Source of the DNA: Bin5 sp022821545
GTDB lineage: Bacteria; Chloroflexota; Anaerolineae; Caldilineales; Caldilineaceae
Length of the DNA stretch: 64,000 bases
Direction of reading: 5' to 3'
Assembly: GCA_963664085.2 (NCBI GenBank)
Contig: CAXXLO010000002.1
Span: 1,550,001 to 1,614,000 of the forward strand
The notes below the pieces were generated by a model. That model did not search any database, was not told where the DNA came from, and saw nothing but the letters and a program-made list of their open reading frames with translations. Shown in pieces: positions 39,814-48,999 of this stretch. The number at the start of each line of letters is the position of its first letter. Position 1 is the stretch's first letter. A program made the translations under genes and the position numbers.

Positions 39814-41997
39814 TCAGGGGTCCGAACTACCCGCCTGCTCTGCCGACTCAGTTCCATAGAATATGCTGAAGAGCGCGCTGGCAGCGCCGGCATCGACGCG
39901 CCGATCGCGCGCGAAAAGTTCAACGACCGTCGCCCGGCCCGTCTCCACCTTTACCGGGAAAACCGCTCCCGAAGCGCCATCGGAGGCCCCCGCCGGCGTC
40001 AGCAGCGTGACCTGCTCTGGCAGCGCAAAATGCAAACTGTACGCGCCGGGGCGCAGGTCGAAAAAGCGGAACTCGCCGAGCGCATCGCTATCCGTCCGGG
40101 CGACCACCGTGCCTGCGCTGTCGGCGAGCTCAATCGGCGTGTTCGGAATCTGCGCGCTGCCTGCTATCCACGCGCCTCCCCCCGGCCGCACAGTCAACAC
40201 CAGCGGGTCGTGGTCGCTGGAACCATATACAGCCGAGTCCCCTGGAACGCCCTCTGTGCCGCCTGGCTGGGCAATGGGAAAATCGGCATTGATATGCGCG
40301 ATATCCATCCCGCCGAAATCGGGCGTCAACCCTGGGGTCAGCAGCAGATGATCCAGTGTCTGGCTACCCCCGTTGAAGATGTAAGTGTAGCGCTCTAAGA
40401 GCGGCAGGGCGTCAAAGGCGTGCCACAGCAGAACGCGCCCCGGCTCGCGAGCCGCGCCGTCAGCGGGCTCCAGGCCATGCCGCAGGGTCTCCACCGGCTT
40501 GCTTGCCTCGAAATCATTCAGATCGCCCAGCACGACGACGTGCGCGTCGGGGTCAGTATCCAGACGGGCCTGCACTATCGAAGCCACGTGCTCCGCCTGC
40601 AACGTCCGATGCACGACGTTCACCGACTCATCGCCGCGCTTGCTGCGCCAGTGATTGACCACTACCGTCAGCGGATAGTCCTCTCCCCAGGGGCCGCGTA
40701 CAAGCAAATCCGCGACCAGCGGCGGCCGGCTGAAGAGCGGCAGCAGCCGCGCCGGGCATTGCCCGGGGACCAGGCGCACGCTGAAACTGAAGCGGGTGCA
40801 TGCCTGCTCGTTCTTGGCGTTGAGGATCGTCACCCGGTCCTCGCGTACAAGCAGGCTGTTCGTCAGCGGAAAATCGGCGCTGGCAGTTCCGGGGCCGGCA
40901 AAGGCAACTGCGCTGTAGTCCAGCCCGCTGACCTCAGTCAGGACTCGCGCCAGGTTTTCGGCGTCCTCTGGCTTGCCGGTCTCCTGCAGGCCGACAATTT
41001 CACATCTTTGCAGACCTCCGGCGATGGCTGCAGCCCGTTGCCGCAGAGCAGCCTCGTAATCAGCCGCGTCGCGTAACTGATCCAGTCCCCGACCCAGCCC
41101 CAACACGTTGAAAGAGCAGACCCGGAAAGTGCCCGCGTCCGGTTCGGCCGTCTGCTCCTTTGACCCCTGCCGGGAGAGAACCTCTATCTCCTGTCCCGGT
41201 AGCGGCAGCAGCACATATTTGCCGAAACTGTAGTCGATAACCGCCAGCACCGGTCTTCCCGGCTCGGCCGCGCGTACCTGCACACGGTCTCCCCAGGCCG
41301 CCGCCGGCAGCGCCGCGCCCAGCCCGTTGCCCAGAAAGATCAGCCCGGCGGCATCATCGGGATTCGACTGGAAGACCCGCCCGCCTTGCACAAAGGGCAG
41401 AGCCTCTTCGGCGATGAGCGCGATCTCGACGTTGCCGTTGCTGAACCGCTTGGTCGGCCCCTGGACGACGCCCTGCAGTCTTTCGAATGCGACGAGCATG
41501 CCTTCGAACTGCTCCAGCAAAGACTCCGGGTCGACGTTGGGTGCCGGCAGGGGCGCCGGCGCCGCCGCCAAAGAGCCGTCGCCGCACAGATCGATGGATA
41601 GCGTCTGGAGCGAGCGCGGCGTGGTTAGCTCCGTCTTTTCATAGTATTCTGTCGCTTCCGCGCTGCCCACGAGGATGCATTCGCCCGTTTTCACTTTGGG
41701 CGCGGAGGATGTGTAGACGAAGATGCCGTCGCTGCTCTGCGGGTCGCCGTCTCCGGTCGGGTCTTGCAGATAAAATCCATTCGACTGCACACCGCTCACC
41801 AGGCCGAACGTCGAAACGCGTTTCTGCGGCAAGGGTGTACTCGACCCGTTGCCCTGAATGAGGTAGATCGGTGTCAAATCATCCGGCAATTCAGAAGGCG
41901 CGGGCGCCGCCGCCGCCGGGCGGACAGTCAGCCACAGCGCGCTCACCAGCAGTATTCGGATGATCAGCGGCCACCGCGGAGAAAATCGAAAAACCAT
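39814..41997 (-). CDS. Secreted ExeM/NucH-type endonuclease/exonuclease/phosphatase-family nuclease
   Basis: This 727-residue exported nuclease has a signal peptide (ILLVSALWLTVRPAAAAP). The first part is an OB-like domain (VSGVQSNGFYLQDPTGDGDP). The catalytic EEP domain spans about residues 295-590, with FRVCSFNVLG, VGLQETG, NHWRSKRG, LGDLNDF, TLDHLL and a closing SSDHDPLVL. These supply the Mg-binding Glu/Asp and catalytic His residues. A C-terminal SdrD/CNA-B-like domain (DALGEFRFFDLRPGAYSLHF) follows. It probably degrades extracellular DNA for nutrients. It appears monocistronic. Confidence 0.88.
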   Translation of the reverse strand: MVFRFSPRWPLIIRILLVSALWLTVRPAAAAPAPSELPDDLTPIYLIQGNGSSTPLPQKRVSTFGLVSGVQSNGFYLQDPTGDGDPQSSDGIFVYTSSAPKVKTGECILVGSAEATEYYEKTELTTPRSLQTLSIDLCGDGSLAAAPAPLPAPNVDPESLLEQFEGMLVAFERLQGVVQGPTKRFSNGNVEIALIAEEALPFVQGGRVFQSNPDDAAGLIFLGNGLGAALPAAAWGDRVQVRAAEPGRPVLAVIDYSFGKYVLLPLPGQEIEVLSRQGSKEQTAEPDAGTFRVCSFNVLGLGRGLDQLRDAADYEAALRQRAAAIAGGLQRCEIVGLQETGKPEDAENLARVLTEVSGLDYSAVAFAGPGTASADFPLTNSLLVREDRVTILNAKNEQACTRFSFSVRLVPGQCPARLLPLFSRPPLVADLLVRGPWGEDYPLTVVVNHWRSKRGDESVNVVHRTLQAEHVASIVQARLDTDPDAHVVVLGDLNDFEASKPVETLRHGLEPADGAAREPGRVLLWHAFDALPLLERYTYIFNGGSQTLDHLLLTPGLTPDFGGMDIAHINADFPIAQPGGTEGVPGDSAVYGSSDHDPLVLTVRPGGGAWIAGSAQIPNTPIELADSAGTVVARTDSDALGEFRFFDLRPGAYSLHFALPEQVTLLTPAGASDGASGAVFPVKVETGRATVVELFARDRRVDAGAASALFSIFYGTESAEQAGSSDP

Positions 41998-42124
41998 ACC
42001 ATTTCATGTGTAGGGGCAAGTCGAAAAGCCGGAGGAACCTCTCGTTCTGATGTGAACATCTATTGATCTGAACATCCATTATAGCACACAGCCCGGACTC
42101 CAGCCCCCGGTTTGCGCCTACTGG

Positions 42125-42163
42125 CTGTTGAATGTGTCTGTTGATTGTGCCTGTTGATTGTGC
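42125..42163. repeat. Three-copy 13-bp tandem repeat
   Basis: CTGTTGA-N-TGTG-Y occurs three times head to tail (42125, 42138, 42151). It lies in the 324-base gap between the nuclease and P-loop genes, which also holds a palindrome-like segment (42178-42206) related to 5847-5900. No gene is seen in the gap. Confidence 0.65.
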
Positions 42164-42321
42164 TTACTGTCTGTTGCCGCTATCCACCGGCCGCTGACCA
42201 CTGATCACGGCAGTTTCCAGTTGCCAGCGGCTTTGCAGCAGGCGTATAATGTTGCCTTATCTGCCGCTGCTGAGCGAGTCGCGGTGGCTGTCCACAGGCA
42301 TTTCCACAACGCGAGATCCGG

Positions 42322-43131
42322 ATGAGCGCGAAATTTGAACTGCTGGCAGAGGGTCTGGGCGTTGGCCGCCCACCTTCCGGCTGGGTCGCCATCGTCGATA
42401 TGCCGGTGCTGGTCCTCGTCGGTGTGACAGGTGTGGGCAAAAGCACAGCCGTTGACGCCCTGCGCGCCCGCATGGACGGGATCTCGCTCCTCCCCAACAG
42501 GCGCAAGCTGGCCGATCTGCTCGTCATCCCGTCGGTTCAGGGTTGGGACGGGGACCCGCCCGCCCTGGTTACGGACCGGCGGCGGCGCTTCGACTACACC
42601 GGGCGCTACCGGCAGCGGTATCCCGGTGGTCTTGCGCACGCGTTCAGCCGGCTGGTATTGCAGAAGCGGGCGGCGGCGTCCGGCAACCGCGCAATGAACG
42701 TTTTCGATGGGCTGCGGGGCGCGGACGAAGTCAACTTTGCCGCGCAGAGCCTTCCGCTGGCCCGCTTCGCCGTCCTCAACGCGCCGGATCTTGTGCGCGT
42801 AGAGAGATTGGTGCAGCGCCAGGATGCATTCGATCAGGTAGGTGAAAACACCGGCGGCCGCTTCTGCTGGGAGGAGATCGCGGAGGGGCGCGACATCTTT
42901 ACACGCGCGCAGCAGGCCCATCTCTCTGCGCTGGTAAACCGGGGCGAAGTGGACGGCGCCGAACTCGCGGCCAGGATCGCCATCGTCGCCGCCGAGCGCC
43001 GCAACTACGATCCACACGCCGCCGTCGAGGTCCTGCGCGCCGCCGCCCCTGACCGCACCGTCGTCGTCGACACGACCACCCACGCCCCCGCCGAGGTGGC
43101 CGCTAAACTGGAGCGGCTCGCGACCGGCTGA
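42322..43131 (+). CDS. P-loop NTPase/kinase-like protein
   Basis: This protein of about 269 residues has a Walker A box (GVTGVGKST, near residue 34) after a VLVLVG strand. The later DRRRRFDYTGRYRQRYPGG segment recalls nucleoside or nucleotide kinases. A VVVDTTTHAPAEVA segment near the C-terminus matches the end of some AAA-type nucleoside kinases. The true start may be MPVLVLVG (42400), which puts the P-loop at the N-terminus. It precedes an enolase-superfamily gene by 14 bases, so the two are probably co-transcribed. The substrate is unknown. Confidence 0.6.
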   Translation: MSAKFELLAEGLGVGRPPSGWVAIVDMPVLVLVGVTGVGKSTAVDALRARMDGISLLPNRRKLADLLVIPSVQGWDGDPPALVTDRRRRFDYTGRYRQRYPGGLAHAFSRLVLQKRAAASGNRAMNVFDGLRGADEVNFAAQSLPLARFAVLNAPDLVRVERLVQRQDAFDQVGENTGGRFCWEEIAEGRDIFTRAQQAHLSALVNRGEVDGAELAARIAIVAAERRNYDPHAAVEVLRAAAPDRTVVVDTTTHAPAEVAAKLERLATG

Positions 43132-43145
43132 CCGCCGGACTTTCC

Positions 43146-44273
43146 ATGCCTACCACCATCGAAGCCATCGAACCGATCCCCTTCCGTCTTCCCCTGCGGG
43201 AACCGCTCCGCTGGGGCGCGGCCAGCGAAATGCAGGAGGCCCGTCACGTCCTTGTCCGGGTGCGGCTGAGCGATGGCGCTGTAGGCTGGGGCGAAGCGCC
43301 GCCCCGGCCCACCATCTACGGGGAGACCGTGTCCAGCATCTGCAGTGTAGTTCGCCAGGAGCTGGCGCCCCGCCTCGAAGGCGAGATGCTCGACGACTCC
43401 ACACTCTCAAAACTCTACGCACGCCTGCAAACGGTCAAGAACAACCAGGCTGCCCGCGGCGCTCTCGACATGGCCCTCCACCATGCCCTCGCCATCAGCC
43501 GCAATCGTACCCTCTACGCGCACCTGGGCGCCGGCAGTTCTCATGTGCGGGTGAGCTACATTCTGGGCCTGGGCGAAATCGATGACAGCCTGGCCGAGGC
43601 CGAGCGGACCGTGGCGCAGGGCGTGCGCGTGTTGAAAGTGAAGGTCGGCAAGGACTGGAGCGCGGATCTGCAACGGCTGCGTCTCCTGCGGGAGCAGTTC
43701 GGGGAGCAGGTCGATCTGTACGTAGACGCCAATGAGTGCTTCCAGCCGCAGAACGTGCGCCAGCGCCTGCAAAAGATGGCCGAACTGAACGTGCTCTACT
43801 GCGAAGAACCGCTGCCTGTGGAGTTGATACTGGCCCGGGCCGCAGTCCGCAAAGCCTGTGCCCGCGCCGGCGACTCTGCTCTCCCCCGGCTCATCGCCGA
43901 CGACAGCGTCTTCAGCGCCCGCGACCTGCGCCGGGAGTTGAGCATGGACACCTTCCACATTCTCAACATCAAGACGGCGCGCACGGGGTTTACCGAATCG
44001 GCCCAGATGCTGAACCAGGCCCTTGTCGGCGGCAAGGCGGTCATGGTCGGTTCCCAGGCCAGCACCGGTTGGGGAACCGTACTTGCAGCCCTCTTTGCCG
44101 CCAAGCCCGGGATCGATCTGCCCTGCGAGTTGAGCTTCTTTCTCAAGCTGCAGGAGGATATTCTGACGCGGCCGCTCTCGATCCGCGACGGCTACCTGGA
44201 TGTGAGTGGTCTGGCCCAAGCGGAGATTGACCCGGACCGGCTGCGGGCCGCCCGTCTCAAGGAAATACCATAA
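43146..44273 (+). CDS. Enolase-superfamily enzyme (dipeptide epimerase / mandelate racemase-muconate lactonizing type)
   Basis: This 375-residue TIM-barrel enzyme abstracts the alpha proton of a carboxylate. The N-terminal capping domain ends about residue 125. The barrel shows the KxK base (VLKVKVGKD), Asp in YVDANECF, Glu in YCEEPLPVE, Asp in IADDSVF, and the second Lys in LNIKTARTG. This residue set fits the muconate lactonizing/dipeptide epimerase (YcjG-like) subgroup. Substrate specificity cannot be assigned. It lies between a P-loop protein and a DapA-family gene; the trio may act on one amino or sugar acid. Confidence 0.85.
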   Translation: MPTTIEAIEPIPFRLPLREPLRWGAASEMQEARHVLVRVRLSDGAVGWGEAPPRPTIYGETVSSICSVVRQELAPRLEGEMLDDSTLSKLYARLQTVKNNQAARGALDMALHHALAISRNRTLYAHLGAGSSHVRVSYILGLGEIDDSLAEAERTVAQGVRVLKVKVGKDWSADLQRLRLLREQFGEQVDLYVDANECFQPQNVRQRLQKMAELNVLYCEEPLPVELILARAAVRKACARAGDSALPRLIADDSVFSARDLRRELSMDTFHILNIKTARTGFTESAQMLNQALVGGKAVMVGSQASTGWGTVLAALFAAKPGIDLPCELSFFLKLQEDILTRPLSIRDGYLDVSGLAQAEIDPDRLRAARLKEIP

Positions 44274-44408
44274 GCGCTGGCAAGTCGACGCGCCCGCCGC
44301 TGTACCTCCACAGTCCGCCCCGCCTCGCCTCCCCATTATCGACACCTGCATCTATCCATGCGATAATGACGGTGCCAAGACTCCGTCACAGCCACAAGAG
44401 AGTGCCAC

Positions 44409-45290
44409 ATGAAAAGCTTCAATGGGATTTTCCCGGCTATCATCACGCCGATGACCGCTGATGACCGCCTCAACGAGGACGCCTTTCGTCAGGTAATGGA
44501 GTTCAATATCCAGGCCGGCGTGCATGGCTTCTGGGTTGCCGGCGGCACGGGGGAAAGCGTCCTCCTGGACGACGCCGAAAACTGCCGCATCGCCGAGATC
44601 GCCGCCGACCAGAATCAGGGGCGCATCGCCAACATCATGCACGTCGGCGCTCCTACAACCGCCCGCTCCGCCCGCCTTGCCGAACACGCGGCCAGGGCCG
44701 GCGTCGAAGCCATCTGCTGCGTCCCCCCCTTCTTCTATGGCCAGAGCGACAGGGGCATCGTCGAGCACTACCGCGTCGTCGCGGCCGCCGCCGATCTTCC
44801 ATTCTTCGTCTACAACCTCCCCAGCGCCACCGGTGTCGAAATTACGCCGGATCTCATGGCCGGGATCCAGGAGCGCGTGCCCCAGCTGGCCGGGCTCAAA
44901 CACTCCGCGCCCTACGTCCCCTACGTCAAGACCTTTGCCGAAATGGGGCTCTCCTGCTTGATCGGGAATTCGCGCCTCTTCCTGCCCGCCCTTCTGATTG
45001 GCGCCACCGGCTGCGTCGACGGCCCGCCCAACATGGCCCCCGAACTCTGGGTCGCCATCTGGCGCGCCTACGAGGCCGGCGACATCCCGGCAGCCGGCAA
45101 AGCCCAGGAGAAGGCATCCACCGCTGCCGAAGCGCTGATCGTGGCCTCCAAGTTCCACGGCGCCATCAAGGCCGTGCTCAGCCAGCGTCTCGGTATCGAC
45201 TGCGGCGACCCGCGCCTGCCCGGCGAGCCCCTCACCGCCGCAGAGCGCGCCGAACTGGCCGGCAAGGTCGTGGCCCTCGGCTTGGACTGA
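44409..45290 (+). CDS. DapA/NanA-family (dihydrodipicolinate synthase-like) aldolase
   Basis: This 293-residue class I aldolase of the N-acetylneuraminate lyase superfamily forms a Schiff base with pyruvate-type substrates. The substrate loop is GGTGES (about residues 46-51). The conserved Tyr is in VYNLPSATG (near 137) and the Schiff-base Lys is in LAGLKHSAP (near 164). True DapA and NanA have close relatives such as KDG aldolase and dehydratases. Given the neighbouring enolase-superfamily enzyme, a sugar-acid or amino-acid role is likely, but the substrate is open. It lies 135 bases after the epimerase-like gene. Confidence 0.85.
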   Translation: MKSFNGIFPAIITPMTADDRLNEDAFRQVMEFNIQAGVHGFWVAGGTGESVLLDDAENCRIAEIAADQNQGRIANIMHVGAPTTARSARLAEHAARAGVEAICCVPPFFYGQSDRGIVEHYRVVAAAADLPFFVYNLPSATGVEITPDLMAGIQERVPQLAGLKHSAPYVPYVKTFAEMGLSCLIGNSRLFLPALLIGATGCVDGPPNMAPELWVAIWRAYEAGDIPAAGKAQEKASTAAEALIVASKFHGAIKAVLSQRLGIDCGDPRLPGEPLTAAERAELAGKVVALGLD

Positions 45291-45292
45291 AA

Positions 45293-47530
45293 CTACTCGT
45301 CAGAGGATTCTACCTCCTGGCGCCGCCAGGTGTTTTCAAACTCCTCTTCGGTCAGCTGTCCCTGGAGCCACACCTCCGCCGCTCTCGTTGCCACCAGGGT
45401 CGCGGAGGTTGTCCTGTTGAAAGTGCCGGCGACGACCACAAGGCCGTCCGGTTCGGAGGTCATGCGGGGCAGGATGCGGGACAGCTCAAGGATCAGTTGA
45501 CGTTCCAGGTTGGAATAATCCTCGCTGTCAACCGCTAGATCGACCGCATAGGCGACGACCAGCGTCCGCTGTCCTTCATTCTCTTCCACGTCCAGGTAGC
45601 GGATCTCTACGTCCGCCTCCTGCAGAATCGTCACCGCAGTTGAGATCGCCTCATCGTTTTCAAGCCGCAACGATGGGTCCGGCGTAGGCTGCGCCGCTCT
45701 CTCCTCGCAGCGCTCCAACACGATCGCCAGCTCTTCCTTATCTTCATCATCGTCGGCCTCGTCTATCAACCAGTTCAGGTGCGGTTCCGCCTCCTGGCAT
45801 CGCACCTGCGCAAGGAAAAGCAGCGCCAGCGCCTGGCGCGCCACGTTGTGGTCGCTGTTCAGCTGAATCGCCTCTTCCAGCAGTGGCTGCGCTTTTTCGA
45901 ATTCCCCCATGCGCGTGTAGGTCTCGCCCAGCACCGCCAGCACCGTCGACGTGCGTGCGCCCCGTTCCAAAGCGTCCAGGGCAATACTCTGCGCCGCCTC
46001 TATATTGCCTTCGTAAAGTTGCACAAAGGCCAGGCTTTCGCGCGCATCCAGGCTCTCCGGCCGCAGCACGTCCCACCGCTGGGCCGCGGCCACCGCCTCT
46101 TCCAACTCGCCCAGCATCAGATGTGTCTCATACAAGGCCTGGTAATAGAGCGGGTCATCGATCGAGATCGCTCGGACCTCGTTCAATGCGCTCCGCGCCT
46201 CCAGCGCCTTTCCTTCGCGGGCATAGGCGATTGCCAGCAGCCGTGCGTCGCTCACCGATTGCGGCAGCGCGTCCAGCGTCTTTCGGAAATAGGTGGCCGC
46301 CGTTGTGAAATCTCTCTCACAGAGATAGCTAACGCCCACCATCCGCATCGCCGAAATGCTGTAGGGCCGCGCTTCCAGCCAGTCCTCGGCCAGCGCCCGC
46401 GATTCGCTGCACAGATCCTGATCATTCAGCAGCCGCATCCGGATCAGAGTCACGTCCCGTCGGTGGACCGTGGCCCGCTCCTCCGCCAGCGCCTGGTAGG
46501 CCGCCGTCTCGGCACTCCGTTCCTGCTGCAGCAACATCAGCGCCATGCAGCTGTACGCATCGGGGAACGGCGTATGCGGCTGGTCCAGCGTGATCGTTTG
46601 CATACACTTCGCTTCACTCGTCTCCCAGTCGCCTTCTTCCGCCGCCATGTCGGCCTCAAAAAAGAGAGTCGAAGCATGGTCCTCTACAAGCTCGATCGCG
46701 CGCTTCGCTATCGAGCGCGCCGCATAGATATCGCCAAACACATTGAATTCGTGGCGGGCGCTGATGATATGCCACGCGAAGAAATCCGGCTCCAGTTCCA
46801 CTGCCTGCTCGTACGCCTCTCCCGCCTTGTCCCAATCGTGCATCTGGAACGCGATCGACCCCAGCGTTGCCCATCCCGCCGCCGATTCCGGATCCAGCCG
46901 CACCGCAGCCTGGGCGTGTTCATAGGCCCTGGCGACCTCATACATGCTGACAAGGATGTCGGCCAGGGCCGTGTGTGCGGTCGCGTTCTCGTCATCCAAC
47001 TCGACTGCTCGCAGTCCCAACGCCTTCGCCTCGTCAAAATGGTGGGCTCCCTGCTTTGCCCACGCCAGGTATGCGAGGGCGGTGCTGTCCTCCGGCGCCA
47101 GTGATGTCGCGTTTTCGGCCGCTTGCAGCGCCTGCTGCCAGTACTGCGACTGGTAGAGGTAGACGTCGGTCAGCCCCAGGTGCGCGGGCAGATAACTGGG
47201 ATCGGCGGCAATCGCATCGATATAGGCCGCTTCAGCGCCGATCAGATCGCTGGTCCCAAACAGCGACTTCCCCGTGGCGCTCAGTGATTCAGCCAGGTCT
47301 CGATCAGGCTGGGCCAGCGGCTCCGGCGTGGCCGTGGGTGTCGGCCCCGGCGATTGCGTGGGGATGACGATTGGCGTCGGTGTATGCGTAGCCGTCAATG
47401 CCGCAACAACTGTTCGCGTCGCCGCCGCGGGTCGACTGGGCGGCTGTTGGCACGCCGCCAGAATGAGGACGAGCGCGGCCAAAAGCAGAGAAACGGCAGC
47501 GGATTGCGGCAATCGATCGTGGTCTTTCAT
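45293..47530 (-). CDS. Large TPR-repeat lipoprotein
   Basis: This protein of about 745 residues starts at 47530 after a GGGAGGAG ribosome site. A signal peptide with lipobox (LVLILAAC) is followed by a Thr/Pro-rich linker (TPTPIVIPTQSPGPTPTATP). About fourteen TPR-like helix pairs come next (for example GAEAAYIDAIAADPSYLPAH). The C-terminal 130 residues form a separate alpha/beta domain. It is exported and faces convergently with the aldolase gene, with only two bases between their stops. TPR proteins scaffold complexes; no partner is evident. Confidence 0.82.
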   Translation of the reverse strand: MKDHDRLPQSAAVSLLLAALVLILAACQQPPSRPAAATRTVVAALTATHTPTPIVIPTQSPGPTPTATPEPLAQPDRDLAESLSATGKSLFGTSDLIGAEAAYIDAIAADPSYLPAHLGLTDVYLYQSQYWQQALQAAENATSLAPEDSTALAYLAWAKQGAHHFDEAKALGLRAVELDDENATAHTALADILVSMYEVARAYEHAQAAVRLDPESAAGWATLGSIAFQMHDWDKAGEAYEQAVELEPDFFAWHIISARHEFNVFGDIYAARSIAKRAIELVEDHASTLFFEADMAAEEGDWETSEAKCMQTITLDQPHTPFPDAYSCMALMLLQQERSAETAAYQALAEERATVHRRDVTLIRMRLLNDQDLCSESRALAEDWLEARPYSISAMRMVGVSYLCERDFTTAATYFRKTLDALPQSVSDARLLAIAYAREGKALEARSALNEVRAISIDDPLYYQALYETHLMLGELEEAVAAAQRWDVLRPESLDARESLAFVQLYEGNIEAAQSIALDALERGARTSTVLAVLGETYTRMGEFEKAQPLLEEAIQLNSDHNVARQALALLFLAQVRCQEAEPHLNWLIDEADDDEDKEELAIVLERCEERAAQPTPDPSLRLENDEAISTAVTILQEADVEIRYLDVEENEGQRTLVVAYAVDLAVDSEDYSNLERQLILELSRILPRMTSEPDGLVVVAGTFNRTTSATLVATRAAEVWLQGQLTEEEFENTWRRQEVESSDE

Positions 47531-47733
47531 CAAGGCTCCTCCCATCTGTGGAGTGGGTACGATAACATGCGCAATGGGAACCTGTTTTCGCTCCTTACTC
47601 CACTTCACTCACTCATCAACCTTCGACTGGGCAAGGCGCTTCGAGAGCCGGTTGCCGACCGCATCTTTGCGCACTTGACAGCGGATGAGTATACTCAGGA
47701 CATGTCGCATATTGGCGAAATCTTGTGTTGAAT

Positions 47734-48759
47734 ATGGCAACGGAAACCAGGCCGCGAAAGAACTCGTCCGGGCCGTTGGTTCAACTCGATGATGTCAAAG
47801 TTCATTTCAGCGTTCGCAAAGGTCTCTTTGGCAGTGAGTCCATCCATGCTGTAGACGGCGTGACACTGGACATCGGGGCAGGCGAGGTCGTCGCTGTCGT
47901 GGGTGAGTCCGGCAGCGGCAAAACCACGCTGGGACGGGCTGCGTTGGGCCTGGTCAGGGTAACGGAAGGCCATGTCCACTTTGACAGTACGGCAATAAAC
48001 GCATTGTCGCAGAAGGAACAAAAAGCGTTTCGCCGCAAGGCTGCCGCCATCTTTCAGGATCCGTTCGCAAGCATCGATCCCTATATGACGGCTTACGAGA
48101 GCGTAGCCGAGCCTCTGGTGATCCATGGCATCGGCAACGACGGCGAGCGACGAGAGCGAGTGTTTCAGGCGCTGCACGATGTGCGCCTGCGCCCTCCGCA
48201 AGAGATCGCCGGCAAATACCCGGACCTGTTGTCCGGCGGTCAACGACAGCGGCTGAGCATTGCACGCGCCCTCGTATTGCAGCCGCAATTCATCGTGGCC
48301 GATGAGCCGGTTTCAATGGTTGACGCATCCAGCCGGGCAGAGTTGCTGGCATTGCTGCGCGAACTGCAGGAGCGGTTCAACATCGCTTTTCTGTACATCA
48401 CTCACGACATCGCCACGGCTCGCCATTTTGCTCAACGGATCGTCGTCATGTATCTGGGCTGCGTCGTCGAGATGGGAGAAGCGGCAGCTGTGGTCCGCAA
48501 TCCCATGCACCCATATACCCAGGCTCTCATCGCAGCGGTGCCGGAGCCGGACCCGGCCAACCGGCTGCGCCAGCGGCCCAGCCTCCCGGGTGAACCGCCC
48601 AGCCCCGCCAATGCGCCAAGCGGATGTTCTTTTCATCCCCGTTGCGCCTCCTTCATGTCTGGCCGCTGTGAATTGACGACGCCGCGACTCCGTGAAGTCG
48701 AGCCGAATCACTTTGTAGCCTGTTTCCTGCATGAAGGGATTGACGCTTACCAAAATTGA
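47734..48759 (+). CDS. Oligopeptide/dipeptide ABC transporter ATP-binding protein (DppF/OppF-like)
   Basis: This cytosolic ATPase of about 341 residues powers a peptide-type importer. The Walker A is GESGSGKTT (near residue 57), the signature LSGGQRQRLSIAR and the Walker B FIVADEPVSMVD. The C-terminal oligopeptide-type extension has CSFHPRCASFMSGRC with its characteristic cysteines. The ATG at 47734 is preferred over the upstream GTG, without ribosome-site evidence for either. It precedes the locus, whereas its partner ATPase gene lies 8 kb downstream. Its stop lies in a hairpin. Confidence 0.9.
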   Translation: MATETRPRKNSSGPLVQLDDVKVHFSVRKGLFGSESIHAVDGVTLDIGAGEVVAVVGESGSGKTTLGRAALGLVRVTEGHVHFDSTAINALSQKEQKAFRRKAAAIFQDPFASIDPYMTAYESVAEPLVIHGIGNDGERRERVFQALHDVRLRPPQEIAGKYPDLLSGGQRQRLSIARALVLQPQFIVADEPVSMVDASSRAELLALLRELQERFNIAFLYITHDIATARHFAQRIVVMYLGCVVEMGEAAAVVRNPMHPYTQALIAAVPEPDPANRLRQRPSLPGEPPSPANAPSGCSFHPRCASFMSGRCELTTPRLREVEPNHFVACFLHEGIDAYQN

Positions 48760-48772
48760 GTTCTCAATTTTG
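48751..48772 (+). terminator. AT-rich hairpin overlapping the ATPase stop codon
   Basis: CAAAATTGAG and CTCAATTTTG form a perfect 10-bp stem with a 2-base loop that includes the TGA stop. A TATAAT box (48777-48782) follows, so it may also form part of the promoter region of the next gene. Confidence 0.5.
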
Positions 48773-48999
48773 CTATTATAATATCATTTGATGCCCGTAC
48801 CCTTGAAATCCAAATTCAGGCTGGCCGGTACCCTGACCGTTGCCCTGATCGCTGCCATAACGGACTATTCCTCGCCCCACTGTGCCGCCGCCTGTCCCAA
48901 GATCGGTTCGGCAATGGCGGAAAAGCGCTCTTGAGAAAGGGTCGCTGGCGGCTGAACCTCCGCTGGCGTTTAACGTATACATAAGGAGATCTGTATCCC

